A stretch of 64,000 nucleotides of DNA from Alisma plantago-aquatica (GCA_963693085.1 OY856409.1:1164296749-1164360748), one strand, 5' to 3'. Numbered from the stretch's first letter, positions 33,221-46,280 are shown. Notes: a model not told the origin generated them from the letters alone. Numbers and translations are program-made.

Positions 33221-34136
33221 TAGAGGTGTCAAAAAATCGATTTGAGGTTGGGCATAGGGTAAACAATCTTGTTTTGATCATTCGACTGTCAATCCAAACT
33301 TGAACCCAGATCCATAATCTACTCTTATCTCTCAACCCGGAATCGATCAGGATCGTAAAATCTAAATCCAAAACCAAACCTGAAATCAGATCTGAAGATG
33401 ATAATATTTCAGATACAACTATCTACACAGTTGTAAAAAAATCATTATCCAAACTAAACTACCAAAGATGTCAATGATCATATAATATAAATCAATTGTA
33501 ATATTATTTTTCATTTTCTTTTATTAGAGAAAAGAATACCAACAGTGAAACATTAATATCACATAAATACAAGAAAATTTCAACACAGATGCAACATCAC
33601 ATATATCATACTAAAACAACACAGATGCCACATCAAAATTGTTACAATGTCACATGTAGCATATCAAAACAACACATATTCACATCGAAATATAGCACAT
33701 CAAACCAACTGAGATGAGTATACCACACTAAACAACATTTATGCCATATAATACAACATTTATATAACAAAAGCCATCATTATTGTTACCTAACATGTAA
33801 TTAAATTCTAACACGATTGGAATATCACAGTACTATGAAAACAACACATATATCATCTAAAATAACTAAAATATGTTGTAATATCTCATATATTATACCA
33901 AAATAATACATGTATCACTTCGATGTATAGCATGCATCCAATAAATATAGGTATATAAGTAAATATTTATAACCCAATTTTGCTCGATTTCCAAACCCAG
34001 AACTGACTTAATTTAGATTCAGACATGTAACTTTAAACTTAGAACCGATCTAAAACTTCACAACTGAAACCGAACCCAGTTTTTTTAAGTCAGACACAAT
34101 CGGGTTCACAAGTTTAGACAAATTTTGACAGTCCTA
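33221..34136 (-). mobile_element. Non-autonomous hAT-type element, copy B (916 bp, inverted)
   Basis: It starts TAGAGGTGTCAAAAAATC and ends ATTTTGACAGTCCTA. Perfect 8-bp duplications TTTTTACT flank it (33213-33220 and 34137-34144). Its reverse complement matches copy A along the whole length, including TGTCTAAAC.TGTGAACC near one end and GGTTCTAAGTTTA inside. It carries no coding region. The perfect duplication suggests it is younger or better preserved than copy A. Confidence 0.92.
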
Positions 34137-34293
34137 TTTTTACTATTGAATACATGTATTATTGAATGACATGTCATTTCGTGTGTCCATAAATATAATC
34201 CTTTTTCAGATAATTAGTAGAATTTTATAAATAAAAATAGTCATTTATATTTCTTATTTATAAACATGTCTTCACAAAAGTGTGGACAACAAG

Positions 34294-36908
34294 TGTTACA
34301 ACCCCGATTTTTGGGTTCTTTTGGCGAGAAAAGTAAATTTTCCTATTAAAGATATTTGAACAAATAATGATATAATTTGTTTTGGATAAATGGATTTAAT
34401 TTATAATAACCTTGTTGGTTGTTTTGTGGGCTTTATTGGCTATTGGGCCCAATAATAAGGAAAAGACAAAGAAAACTCCATTATAAATAAGAAATGGAGA
34501 AAAGAAAGATGTAGAAACCTCTAGAAGGCAAAAGTATCTAATCCAAAGGTGGATTTCATGCCTCTCGGATTCCTTGGGTCCCAAGGAGTCCAAAGTTGCA
34601 AAGATAATGCAACTAGAAATGAAAAGATCAATTAAATATTTCTTTATTAAGAAAGAAATTGAAAACAATGATAAAATGTGGAAAATAAGTGGAAAGAGGT
34701 ATAATTGAGTTATCTTTGGTGGATTTTTGTATCCATAAGGTTTCTAATGTTAAAAGAAATTCCAATAAGGAAAATAAAAAGAGATATAAAGAGAAATCCT
34801 TGAAAAGAGATATTTCGATAAGAAATAAATAAGATAATGAGAAATAATGGATAAAAGGTAAGTAAAAGGCTAAGGTATATCCCCAATATGGGATTTTGAG
34901 CCATTAAGGTTCCTTGAGGTTCAAGGAACTCAGAATAATAATTTAATAGCAAGGTAAAGAGAAAATATGTGAGAAATATATATAATTAAGTGATATCTTG
35001 CAAATAAAGAAAAGGCACGTTTTCTTTTATATAATGAGCCCAATTTTGTCAGAGAGGTATATAAAGTCATTATTAATTTTACCTTAAAATTTGGGATTTA
35101 TTGGACACTCAGTTTGGGAGTTATGTCTTTTATAGATTTCCCTAAAATGTTGTGATTGTAATAAATGTCACTTTTCCGATTTAAATGAAAATAATAGGAG
35201 ATGGCACCAACCATCGGATCAAGATATGGCACTTGATGTGTGTCTCCTTCCTCGAGTCTGAGAAGGAAAGGGCTATGAGAATTGAGGGATCTTTCCCTCG
35301 ATTTTCCTCGAAATCCTTCGCGTGTGCAAACATGGAAAGGGCATGGATGGATTCAGGATAAGATTCCGAACCGCTTACACCCTAGTTTCTCGTACATTGG
35401 AGGCATCTAGAAGAAACGCCTAAAATTGCTTAAATGATGGTGACGACCAAGGATAGGGAACCCTAGAATTTGACTCCCAATCCTATAAATACTACCCCCT
35501 CTCAACTCATTTCGCCCTCACGAACCAGGACGACACCCTCTCCCGCTCCCTAATGCTCTGAGTCGAAGAAATCAACTCTCTCTGGCGAGCTCTCCATGTG
35601 GCGCCGCCGCGTAGCCTTTTGTTGGGTCAAGCAAGGGACGAAGAGCAGCGACCCTTCGATCGAGGTCCATCGTGGACCAAGGGCGCAGATCAACGACCCT
35701 GGTCTTCCACGATTTCAAACCAGCTGCTAGTGGATGCAAGCATCACAAGCCATGCGATCTCGCTCGGTCAAAGATGACCAAGGATCCAACGGCTCCAGTT
35801 TTACCGAAATTAACAAGGTAACTCGTCTCTTTGGACAATATTCAAGAAAAGGGTGTGATCTTGTATAAATCGTTAAAAATAGATCATTTGGCAGAAAAAT
35901 ACAAATAAGTAGTGATTTTTTATCAGAAAAATTCAAGGAATGCAATAAAAATATAATTGACGCCTAGTTCTTCTTGCAATTCAAAAAGCATGAAAAGATG
36001 TTATATTTAATGGTTTAATCAATAAAAAACCCTAATCTTTGATGATTAATGAATTAGAAAGGGTTATATGGATATTTAAAGTTGATATTAACCTGTTGAT
36101 TATAAAAAGGCGTGTTAGATCTAAAAGGATGAACCTTATGCATAATTTGGTTAATTTAGGGTTCTATGTGCATAAATATGCTTTAATGGGCCTTGAAACC
36201 CTAATATTAGTAAATGTGATTCTTAATGGATTTAATTGTTCAATTTCATGATTAAAGTTGAGATATGATAATTCTAAGCTATTTTGAGTATAAAAGTTCC
36301 TAATTGTGGATAAATACCCTTAATGTAATAATTAGGGTTTTCTAATGGATAAAATTAGAATTAATGACAAATAGAGTTCATATGTGAATTAGACCATAAT
36401 GAACTATGAATTGATGATAAATGGGCATAATGAACTTGTCATGGATTAAAAGGATAAAATTGGTAGCTTTAATGTAAAAGAGGCTTAATGGACTTAATTG
36501 TGCTTTTTCTGAAATTAGGATTATATGCTGTTAAAGATAACCTTAATATCTTTTGTGAAGAATTGATGAGATAATTAGGGTTTAAAATAGTTTAATGAAG
36601 TGAAACCCTAATTGCAATGGAAACCCTAAAAGTGGACTATAAAACCTAGGAAGCGAGCTAGATTTAATAGATCTTGATGGCATGACCAATAATAGGAAAT
36701 TGTATGCATAGTTTAAGATCTCTTTGTGTGCTTGCTTGCCTATTGGATTTCTAGCATTAATTGGATTGATTGTATCTCAAATCAGCCTGACATGTATGTG
36801 GTTAATTATGTTTAATCGCATTAGTTTCCCGAAGAGTTTCTCAGATGATTCATGGCATTGAATGCAACTTATCAGTTTGGATGATTCATACTTGCAAATC
36901 ATAAAGTC
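34294..36908 (+). mobile_element. Gypsy-type LTR, 5' part, broken by later insertion
   Basis: It begins TGTTACAACCCCGATTTT, the start typical of Tekay-like Gypsy LTRs. A TATA box TATAAATA lies at about 35484, followed by a GC-rich leader near 35500-35720 and then AT-rich DNA, the usual layout for these large LTRs. Two copies of a GGTTCCTTGAGGTTCAAGGA-like palindrome-rich stretch lie near 34550 and 34920. No end and no primer site is found before 36908, where a T-run begins. A possible continuation lies at 38691-38836. Confidence 0.6.
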
Positions 36909-38690
36909 TTTTTTTTTTGTCGGTCCAAAAAGCATGTTACTGTATTACCAAAACTTTGGGTACAAAAAAGTTTGTGCCCCCATTACAACCCTGGATGAAG
37001 ACATCCAAACAACCAGATAAACAAACTAAACACAAGCTACGTAGTAGACATTTACCTAGATAAAAGAAGAAATTAGACCCGCAATACTAACTCAAGAGAT
37101 ACCAGAGAACCTGAAATGACCATCCAAACTACACATGCCAACACTGGCACTAGACTCATCCTCTTGAAATTGTGGGAACATGGGAAGCCGAGAACATCAC
37201 TTCAGCAACCTGGGAAACTCAGGAGCAGCATAGCAGAAACCTCCACTACTATCATCCAGGTCATCGAGTTTCTGGAGAGCAAAGGAAACCGTCACGAGGA
37301 CCTGGTTATTACTTTAAGCAAGAACAAGAGACCAAGCAACGAATGCTGCTGTTTGCACAACTACACCCCACATGCACCCGAAGGTGAACCTCCTGTCAAC
37401 GCATCTACTCAAAGAATACTCCAAAGACAACTGAACAGGCTGAAACAATGCTCCAATCGACCATTGTATAACTCCTTCCCACATGGCAGTATGATCATCT
37501 TCTGAAGTTAGTGGTCAGAATAAATACAAATCTTGAATGAAGGCACCGAGCAGAACTGATTAGTGACTTGGTGAATTAGATGAGCAGATAGAGATAGGAT
37601 CAAGGAGGCATCCCAGCAAACATCTGAAAGATGTTGCCATGTCCCGAAGGCAGAGAGATCAAGGGGGAAAAGGAGAATGAGCACTCAGCTCCCTAAGGAT
37701 CCATCCACACCACAAACAACCCCTGTTTGCACAGAGGCATAACTTCAAACACTCTAGGAATGTTCCATCACGAAACAGCAGACGGGCAACAATATTCCAC
37801 CAAGCGCCCTCTACCTGTTGGATTCCCAAGTCTGAAGGTGCTTCCAAGAAGCAACAGCAGGCCAGCCGCCTGAGTGGCAGGCCTGTTGCCCCTATGTGCA
37901 CAGAGGCAACACAACGAGCACTTTGTGGGCAGCAGCAATCCGGCACAAGAAGTAGCAAGCAACCTGTCCGGATTCTGGAAGAGCTGCACACAATGCCCAG
38001 CAGGAGTGAAACGACAAGGAAGATTGCTAACCCTCCCACAGACACTCCAGTCAAGCGGCGTCGGGGTTGAAGTCCCCGAACTGGGAATCATCGTTGGGGG
38101 CAACACCTAGTTGAGAGGGATGCGTCCCAGACCAAGCCTGACGGCAAGCCGCAAAACCACGTCATGGTTCACTGGTCGACTCGGCAAATCAGAAATAGGA
38201 AGAGGAAGAAGAAAGACGAGAGCAGAGCGGGACAATAATGAGCCTGCAGCAACGGCCTAAAGGACTCGCTCGAATCATCACTGGACTCTGGATGAGGACG
38301 ACTCCACTCCCCCTAACCTCCATTCAGCTAGATGGGTGTCGATCGGATCGACTCAGCCGTTCTACCACCTGATCCAGATCCAGCTTGTGGCCATCCAGTC
38401 CGCTACTGACCTCTATCTCAGCCTCCTTTACCTCGCCCGAACCAGATGAGCAAACGAGGAAGACGACCCCCCTCGCCAACTCGTCCTTGACAACATGCAG
38501 ATACCACATCATCAACTCTATCTAGGTTGTACGCTCGCCATTCCATCAGAGAGCATCGTCGTAGGGGAGGCCAGGGGAGGAAAACACCAGGGAGGTGCCC
38601 CTCCCCCCAGCGGAGCCGCAGGGAGACCTAGAGAGAAGGGGGAGCGATAACTAGAGAGAGAGAGAGAGCCAGGGGATTAGTTAGAAGTGT
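36909..38690 (-). mobile_element. Poly(A)-ended retroposon-like segment, minus strand
   Basis: Ten Ts at 36909-36918 are a poly(A) tail on the minus strand, preceded by a 3' end containing CAGTAACATGCTTTTTGGAC. The segment is richer in GC than its surroundings. It has a CT-rich 5' end near 38590-38690 (CTCTCTCTCTCTAG), which resembles the 5' UTR of plant L1 elements. Minus-strand frames of 131 codons (37659-38054) and 63 codons (38324-38515) are open but match no reverse transcriptase or endonuclease. It could be an internally deleted LINE or a retroposed transcript. No target duplication was confirmed, so the right edge is approximate. Confidence 0.45.
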
Positions 38691-38836
38691 GTATTCTCAC
38701 ACCTATATGCCACCCTGATGGATGATGCAGAAAGGTCAAGCCCATGAGGGAAGACCAATGGGCACCATGAGTGGTGACCCCAAGCACCAAGCTCGGGAAT
38801 GAGAAGGTGGCCTATGATATTGCATGACTAAAGGGC
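38691..38836 (+). other. Short flank, possibly more of the 34294 LTR
   Basis: No gene. CCAAGCACCAAGCTCGGGAA has the look of Gypsy LTR DNA. The assignment rests on position only. Confidence 0.25.
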
Positions 38837-40484
38837 TGTTGGGTTTTTGGGGAGGCAGAGAACATAGAGGAAACAAAAAATTTCTTCTCCCAAACCCAGA
38901 AAAAGAAATTGCGTCAACATCAATACAATAGGAAGGATGGTTTGTGGAGACATACTTTGTCCCGAGGCTTGCTTGATGACGTTACCTCACGGCTTGTGCG
39001 GTATTCACCTCCTATCTTGGACGGTGTCTATACAGCTCCTGGTCTCACCGGGACTGTCGGGATTGATAGTTGTCCTTTGAGCAGTAGAAGTCTCCCGCCT
39101 CTAAAGTAGTCCACACAGACTACCTGGAACTCCGATCTCCTTGTCCCATAAGGAATCAAAAGGAGTCACACCCTCCTGTTGGCGTACTAGTCACCAACAC
39201 ACTCTCCTACAACCATTTGCCTTTCTGCAGTTGTCTTTCCCTTTGCTGTGCCTCCCTTATCGGGTAGCACTTGCTCGAGCTCTCTCAGTTACCACAACTA
39301 GAGAGAACGACAACTTTGCAGAGCAAATGGTGTTCCGAGTTGTTGTTCTTGAGAAGCCCCCACTACCTATATATATAGGAGGGTCATGGGACATGGTTCT
39401 CTACCCCAGGCAATGCGGGATTAAAGCAGGAGTAGAAGGTTCGAGATTTTCCACAAAACAACCAATCCGCGTCAGCTAAACCGATTAGTTCACACCCTAA
39501 AATGATTGTTTCGGGCCCTGAGCCGATTGTTTGGGACCTAAGCCGATCGTCTGGGGCTCTGAGCCGATCAGTTCGTGGTCCTGATCCAACTCAAATTGTC
39601 TTTCATATTTGTTTCCAACTAATCAAATATTAATCCTTGTCAAAATTGAATTTGTACAAGTGAAACAAATTGTATTTGCAAAATAGTCTTCTGACTTTCC
39701 AAACGATCTCAGTTGGTCACACGAATTGACCAGTTCAACAATTGAGCCGATCATTTCATCGACACATGAGCTGATCAACTCACCACTTGAGCCGACCGGT
39801 TCACCAACCTGAGCTGATCGGTCCATCCCTATGAGCCGATCGGTTGGGGCAGCAGACTGTGCAAAATCAGTCAATTGTAGTTCCAATCAATCTGATACTC
39901 TAATCAATCGGTCCAACACCTTGAACACTATGATATTGAGCCATCAATTGATTGAGTGTTTAATTGAACTACTAAACTCCTTTAGTAATCAATCTAAACA
40001 TCATTTGTAGAAAAACTCCTCTTCCAGGTTAAATCCTATGTGTGTGACCCTACAGGTCCATTTCACGTTGGCAGTGAAAGTCCATAACACTTATGAATTC
40101 ACAAGCAAAGAGCGGTGTCTAGTCACACATCAGTGCTACCCAAGTGAAAAGGAAAGTTGGAGAATAACTTTCAATCCTACAATCCGTGAATGGTGTTACG
40201 GTGAATGTATAATTCCTTTGTCACTGATATCCCAAATGAACTCAAGGCATGGAACAATCATCCTGTCAACATTCATTCACTTTCTTGATCTCAGAGTAGA
40301 TTGGAGGAGATATGTATGACATCAATATCACATACTGATTCACACATGCGTGCATGCCCATCTCAATCCTACTCATCAAGTGGCCATGGATATCAAACTC
40401 CATCAGGAGGGACAACTCCCATATCTATCACTCACCCCTCAAAAGCCCCATGTCTCAAAGCCACCCAATCATCACCTTTATAAC
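38837..40484 (-). repeat. Copia 3' LTR, distal part
   Basis: The low end reads TGTTGGG, mirroring CCAACA at 46191, so this is taken as the far end of the same LTR, about 2.2 kb once the inserted solo LTR is removed. It holds a CTATATATATAGG TATA-like site near 39368 and a cluster of GAGCCGATC words at about 39480-39850. The join across the inserted element is inferred from matching ends only. Confidence 0.45.
39480..39900. repeat. Cluster of GAGCCGATC-type short repeats
   Basis: About ten variants of (G/C)AGCCGAT(C/T)(G/A)(G/T)TT occur at irregular spacing of 20-45 bases. They do not form a strict tandem array and contain no coding frame. Confidence 0.7.
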
Positions 40485-41879
40485 TGTAACATCCCTGACC
40501 TGGGTTATGTACTAACCCTAGGTTTTTTGCCTAATAAAGTTGATTAGATGCTTGCCCTTATCTTTTGAAATGTAATTAAAAGCTTTTGACGAACTTATAT
40601 TTCATTTCAGTCCTTTTTAATAATGTTAAAACATTTTTTTGTTAAAATTTGACTAAAGTGGAAATTACCCAAGTTGAGGGGTTAACTTGCAAATTGCACA
40701 TGATAAGATGTTCCTCTGATGTTGAGACATCATAAGAATGAGTATGATGTACTGTTATGGTTTCCACAAGCTTGAGCACCAAGATAAAGCTTGTAGAGCA
40801 ATCCTTGTGCATTAAAACCTAATTTTGGTGTAATGTGCAATTTACCCAAAACCTAGGGTTCAATATGCAAAATATCACCTCTAGAGGGTCTCTCATGTTT
40901 CTTGGCATCAAGTAGAGCAAGTAAAATGAGTGGGGTGCCTCATTTGAATTATCTTGGAGGAGAGAGAATATTGATATTAAAATAATCAAGATTTAAGCAT
41001 AAATGGCTCTTTGATATAATTAATGCAAAAAGAAATTAATTAATTGAGGAGCCCTTCAACCAAAAGTTGAAGGATGTGTTTGAAATAGTTTGGACGAGTT
41101 TGTTCCATGTTTGGGCACAAAAAGATCTTGGTTGAGTGGAAGCCACTCACATTAATATAATATAAAGCAAAATCCACTAAAAGGATGGATATTAATATAA
41201 AACTCTTTAAGGTGCTTAATTCCTTTTCCATTTATCCTTGGATAATGGAGAGGTTTTGCAAGGTTATGGAGATGGATTTGTGACCAGGGAATGGAAGAGG
41301 ATTTGGTGGAAATTAGTTGGAATTAAAAGGAAAACAACTCTTTTTCTCTTTCCTTGAAAACCCATATACATATCCTTTATGTATATCTTTTTCCAACATA
41401 CTCGAGGATCGTTTCCTTAGTTTTTTTTTCTCATCACTTGGTTTGTCCGACCAAGGAAAAGCTCAGGAGTAGAAGAAGGACGGACATAACCATCTTGGTA
41501 AGATTTGATCATCTTCTACCTTGGATTCATGGTGGAAACCTTAAAGCAATGGTTAATTATTGGGTTTCTTCACCCGATTTCCAATTCTAGCCAAGTTGTT
41601 CTTCCAAAGGCTCAAGGACAGACCTTGGATAGTTTCTGGAACTCCATCCACCATTAAAGCCATGGAGCTTGGAGCTTAAGATCAGTTCTAGAGGTGGGTT
41701 TTATAATTCAACCCTTAAGCATTAGTATTGCACTCTTTTCTATAATAATCGTTGGTTACTTTTCTTATTTGATACTCTTTTGAGTTCTTGCTAAAACTCC
41801 CATGAAGAACGATTGTTGTTCTTGGTTGAACAGAGGAATACGAAGATGACATCATCTTAGATGATTTTCCAAAGAACTA

Positions 41880-43200
41880 TTTTACCAAACAGTTTCAAAT
41901 CTTGCTCAAACGGTTTCCCCAACCATTTGGTAGCAAACGATTTCCCCAACCATTTGGTAGTAAACGGTTTCAAACCGTTTGGAATGAAACAGTTTCACCC
42001 AAACTGCATGGAAGGGAAACGGTCCCAAAACCATTTGGTGGCGTTGACCGAGCATTGAACATTTGGAGACCTGTTGAAAATAATATAGGTTAATGATCCA
42101 TCAATTATTATTGATTAACTCCAATTGATTCACTAATTGAAGGTCCTACAATCACCAAAACCCTAATCGGGTTAATTGCTGATTTGATAATTGATTGAGT
42201 TAGAAACTTGGGTTGATTGACCCAAACGGTTTCAAAACCATTTGGGGATCACCCAAATGGTCTCAAGACCATTTGGTGATCACCCAAGACCGTTTGGAGG
42301 TCTAGGGTTAGGTATGTTTGAGCAATGTTGATTTGGTGATCAAATGCTGATTTGGTGATCAATCCAATGAACCAAACCCAAATTGGTTGCTTGGATTTTG
42401 ATGTTGACTTGGGAAAATAGTCTCAAGACCATTTGGAGTTCATCCAAACGATCCCAAGACCGTTTGGGGTCAAGTCATGTTCAATTTGGATGATGGTTCA
42501 ATAGTTTCAAAGTAACTAATCTCACACTGATTAATGTTGAAGGATCATCGATTCCAAACCCTAATCCAATTGATTCAAACCCTAATTGATGATCAATTGA
42601 GGGTCATTTGAGGGTTAAATCAGTTGAAGGTTGACCTAATTAACTGAATTGAAGGGTGGTGACAAGTCCAATTGATGAGTGATAAAATGATTACAATCAT
42701 TGAAGGAATCGATCTTGGAAACCCTAATTTGATTGAAGTGGTTGAGACCAATTTTGGTCCTTGCGGTTTTGAGGAGGTTTGGACCAAACGGTCTCAAGAC
42801 CGTTTGGGACCAAACAATCCCAAACCGTTTGAGCTCATGCGTTTTCAAGAGGTTACTTTAGCAAACGATCTTGAAGGTCACCTTTAGCAAACGGTTTCAG
42901 GGGTCTACTTTAGTAAACAGTTTCATGTGACCACCTTTAGCAAACGGTCTCAAAAGTCAAATTTGGCAAACGGTCTACACCACCAACTTTACTAAATGGT
43001 CTCAAGTGTGCAACTTTACTAAACGGTTTCAAGGGTTGCTTTTGCAAACGGTTTCAAGTGTGCAACTTTAGTAAATGGTTTCAAAGGTAGCTTTAGCAAA
43101 CAGTTTCATTGGTTGACCAAGACCGTTTGAGGTCTGATTTGGTCAAGACCGTTTGAGGTCTATATGGCCAAGACCATTTGGTGGATAATTAATCAAAACC
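41880..43200. repeat. Dense cluster of AAACGGTTT / ACCGTTTGG words
   Basis: More than thirty variants of the 10-12-base words CAAACGGTTTC and ACCGTTTGG (some CpG-decayed to ACCATTTGG) occur on both strands over 1.3 kb, separated by 10-40 bases. The word is self-complementary (AAACnGTTT). Open frames here are by-products. Confidence 0.85.
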
Positions 43201-43319
43201 GCATGGGTACTTAAAGTGGATAAAGGACAAAATGATTAGTTGATTAATACCTGATGTAATCAAAGGTGATTATAATAAAGGTACCCTTAATGGGATAGGG
43301 TGATCGGTACCCTTTGATT

Positions 43320-43640
43320 GAGTAAAACCTTATCTAGGGTGATGTAATGTGAATAGTAAACCCTAATCTAGGGTGATGAGATGTAAGTAGTAATCCCTAA
43401 TCTAGGGTGATGTAATGTGAATAGTAAACCCTAATCTAGGGTGATGTGATATGAATAGTAAACCCTAATCTAGGGTGATGCAATGTGAATAGTAAACCCT
43501 AATCTAGGGTGATGGGATGTAAGTAGTAAACCCTAATCTAGGGTGGTGTGATGTGAATAGTAAACCCTAATTGTAGGTTATTGAACTTAAACCCTAATCA
43601 AGGGTAATGCATGGTGAATAGTAAACCCTAATTCCAAATA
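43320..43640. repeat. 34-bp tandem array containing AAACCCTAATCTAGGG
   Basis: About eight tandem copies of a 34-base unit that includes AAACCCTAATCTAGGGTGAT and an ATGTGAATAGT or ATGTAAGTAGT tail, with a decayed run continuing to about 43640. AAACCCTAA resembles the plant telomere repeat, but the unit is far longer and the array lies inside an LTR. Confidence 0.9.
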
Positions 43641-45642
43641 AGGTAAATGGAAGTGTGAAACCCTAATTCTGGGTTATACCTTATAACATGAAGCTCTAAG
43701 ATTAGATAATGAAATGGTGAGTAATTAATCCTATTGAGCTAAGGGAATGATTAACCCTAATTGAATTGAAAAGGGAAACCCTAACCCTGGTAAGGGCATA
43801 GGGGTGCAACCCTTGAATAGTGATGTTATTATCGTTTTGCATTATGCTGATATGAAATAGATGTATCTGTTATCATCTATACTAATCATGCAGGTTTTAT
43901 GAGATATTGAACATAGCCAGGTATGAGCTATGAAGCTTTTCTTATTAAAAGTAATTGCTGAGCTTTGTAAGCAATGATATTCTATGTTGCATAGTGAAAG
44001 GTAACAAAAGAGATTGATAGGCTGTAAGAGCCATGTGAAATATCTGCATTGCAACTATCATGTTTACACTGTTATATGACTTGATGGCATTATGTTACCT
44101 GTTAGAGTGGTAACAAGTATATCGATGATCTGAGGGTTTGAACACACATATTCTTGAATCATGATGATGAGATGATAAGGGATTGAGATCCCAATGCTAT
44201 TAAAGCTGTGAAATAAACTTGATAGAAATAGTACTCATTCTTTATAGTAATTGTTATAAAGGTTTATGTTTGAAAACATGCCTGATGCTAAAAGAATGTT
44301 GTAATGTACTTAAATAATCCAGTGAAATGATATCATGTAGAGCCCTGACCATATATCCATCATTGTCAGCAGTTAGGTGATGGTGAAACATGTTTTCCTA
44401 AGGGAACTCCTGGAGAGCATACTTTTGAGTATGTGGGGGTAATGGGCGCGAATATCCTTATGCCCTAATGGAGGAATTGATGTGAGATAAACATTAAATC
44501 TCTCAACCCTTCATTATATGTATATGCCGGGAAGATGTATCACTAATCTCCCGATGATGATGTTAATGCCGAATCGATGTGAGATAAACAAGAAATCCCT
44601 CAATTTCGAAGAGAGTACATCATGCCACTGTAACTCTAATAGCGAAGTTGCCAACATACCCTGGAAAGCTATTATGGCAGAGACACGAGATGTCCTGCAT
44701 GTTGTTCCTCAAACTGACTGAGGAGGATGAGGTCATAGAATTCCGGCTCTTCTGATGACCTATGTATGGTACCGATTTCGATTTCACAATGGTCAGTTGG
44801 AGTATGAGCGGTATACCTCATCTCCTCAGGGCATGAGTATGTTTGTAAAATGTAATCAGTCGTGTAGCATATTTGCTTAGGTTGAACTACGAGAATCAAT
44901 GATTGATGATACATTGTTCATTATGTCCTAATTAGATAGATGATATACATGTTCTTCATATTCCTTCTTAAATGAATGACTTGCTTCTTATTCAAGTTAT
45001 AATTGAAATGATTGCATAGAGAATACTGCTCTACTTAGCTTATTCAATGAATTACCTGCTGTTAAATATTTATAATTCTACTTCTCAATGTTATTCTATT
45101 ATCTGCAATAACAATGCTTCTGGCAGAGAGTTATATCTCTCGCTGGGACAATTTTCAATTGTCTCACCCCTGTGGGATTCAACTTTTTAGGTAGACGTCG
45201 AGGAAGAAGAAACCCTTCAGTGGATGAGCAGCAACAACAGCAACAACAAGGACAACAGTGATCCTCAGGTGGAGACACTATCTGTTAGGTTCTATATATA
45301 TAGAGTCCTATGTGTCGTCTCTGTACTCTTTGGTCCTAGGAGTCAGTAGATGGTTTGATATAGATCTGAGATTTTTGGTTTAATGCCTCGAGATTTTGTA
45401 CACTGCTTATGTACAGTTTAACAGAGCATTCAATGTTATGACTCTTGAGATGAGTTGATACAGAGATGTACTAATGAATCAGAATGTAAATAACTTACTG
45501 TGGTTCTTTATGAAAGAGTTCTACAGTTTGTGGATCTCATTGTAAAAAGTTTTAATTTTTAGTGGTTTTTAGTAATTCCACTGCCAGTAATCCTCTTACG
45601 CATTAGTTAATCTTGTTTTCATGAGACATACGTCACAATAAA

Positions 45643-46191
45643 AACCCATGTTTTAGGACTGTGTTTGATGATGTCAAAGTGTACCCAACGACATGTGTTG
45701 AGTGTAGCAATTTCAGGTCAAAGAATCACACTCACCACCATCACTGTGAGAACTGACTGTGACTACCATGTCATGGTTCCATGTGTCAAACTCACGGTGG
45801 GTCTGTCTGGTACACTTGTTCTCTAACAAGTACCTATGTGTTTGGTTTGATATCTCCATATCATGACTAATGAGATTATGTCATCAACCAACACCACAAT
45901 CTAGTCTTGTGTGTCATTGTTGTCTATCTACCTTCCACATTGACATCCGACTAGGGACATAATAAGAATGTACAAACTCTTAGAATCCATATGATCTCAT
46001 CGTTCAGGTCCTAAACTTGAAGGCATACGTCATTGAGTACTGTCATTCTCTAGACATTCAATCTGTTCTATCATTATCTCATATGACTGAACCAGAAAGA
46101 ATTGGAAGCTTGCCTTTGATGTTTATCAAATCAAGCTTAATGTATCCCACCAATCATCCCATGATTGGCTCTCAGGGCATACATACCAACA
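45643..46191 (-). repeat. Copia 3' LTR, proximal part
   Basis: On the minus strand it starts TGTTGGTATGTATGCCCT directly after the purine tract AAAGTGGGATTC, a common Copia LTR opening. It is cut at 45642 by the inserted solo LTR. Confidence 0.6.
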
Positions 46192-46280
46192 GAATCCCAC
46201 TTTCACTGTGAGCCAATCACCCTTGAATCATATTCATAGTGATCTTCAAACATGTCCCACATGTTACTGTGCTCTAGTGA

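Larger units (their letters stand above)
40485..45637 (+). mobile_element. Probable Gypsy-type solo LTR (5.15 kb)
   Basis: It starts TGTAACATCCCTGACCTGGG, a Gypsy-like LTR start, and a candidate end is CGTCACA at 45637. Flanking five-mers ATAAC and ATAAA match at four of five positions. Nothing inside resembles gag or pol, and no primer site follows, so one LTR with no interior is the simplest reading. Inside are the AAACGGTTTC cluster (41880-43200), a 34-bp tandem array (43320-43600), and near 45200 a CAACAACAGCAACAACA run. The large size is unusual but within what big plant Gypsy LTRs reach. Confidence 0.5.

Noticed and set aside
43320..43640. Interstitial telomere sequence.
   Set aside because: The unit is 34 bases, not a TTTAGGG array; only a telomere-like nine-mer occurs once per unit.
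45195..45275. A Gln-rich coding repeat from CAACAACAG runs.
   Set aside because: No open frame around it of useful length; a simple repeat near the end of an LTR.
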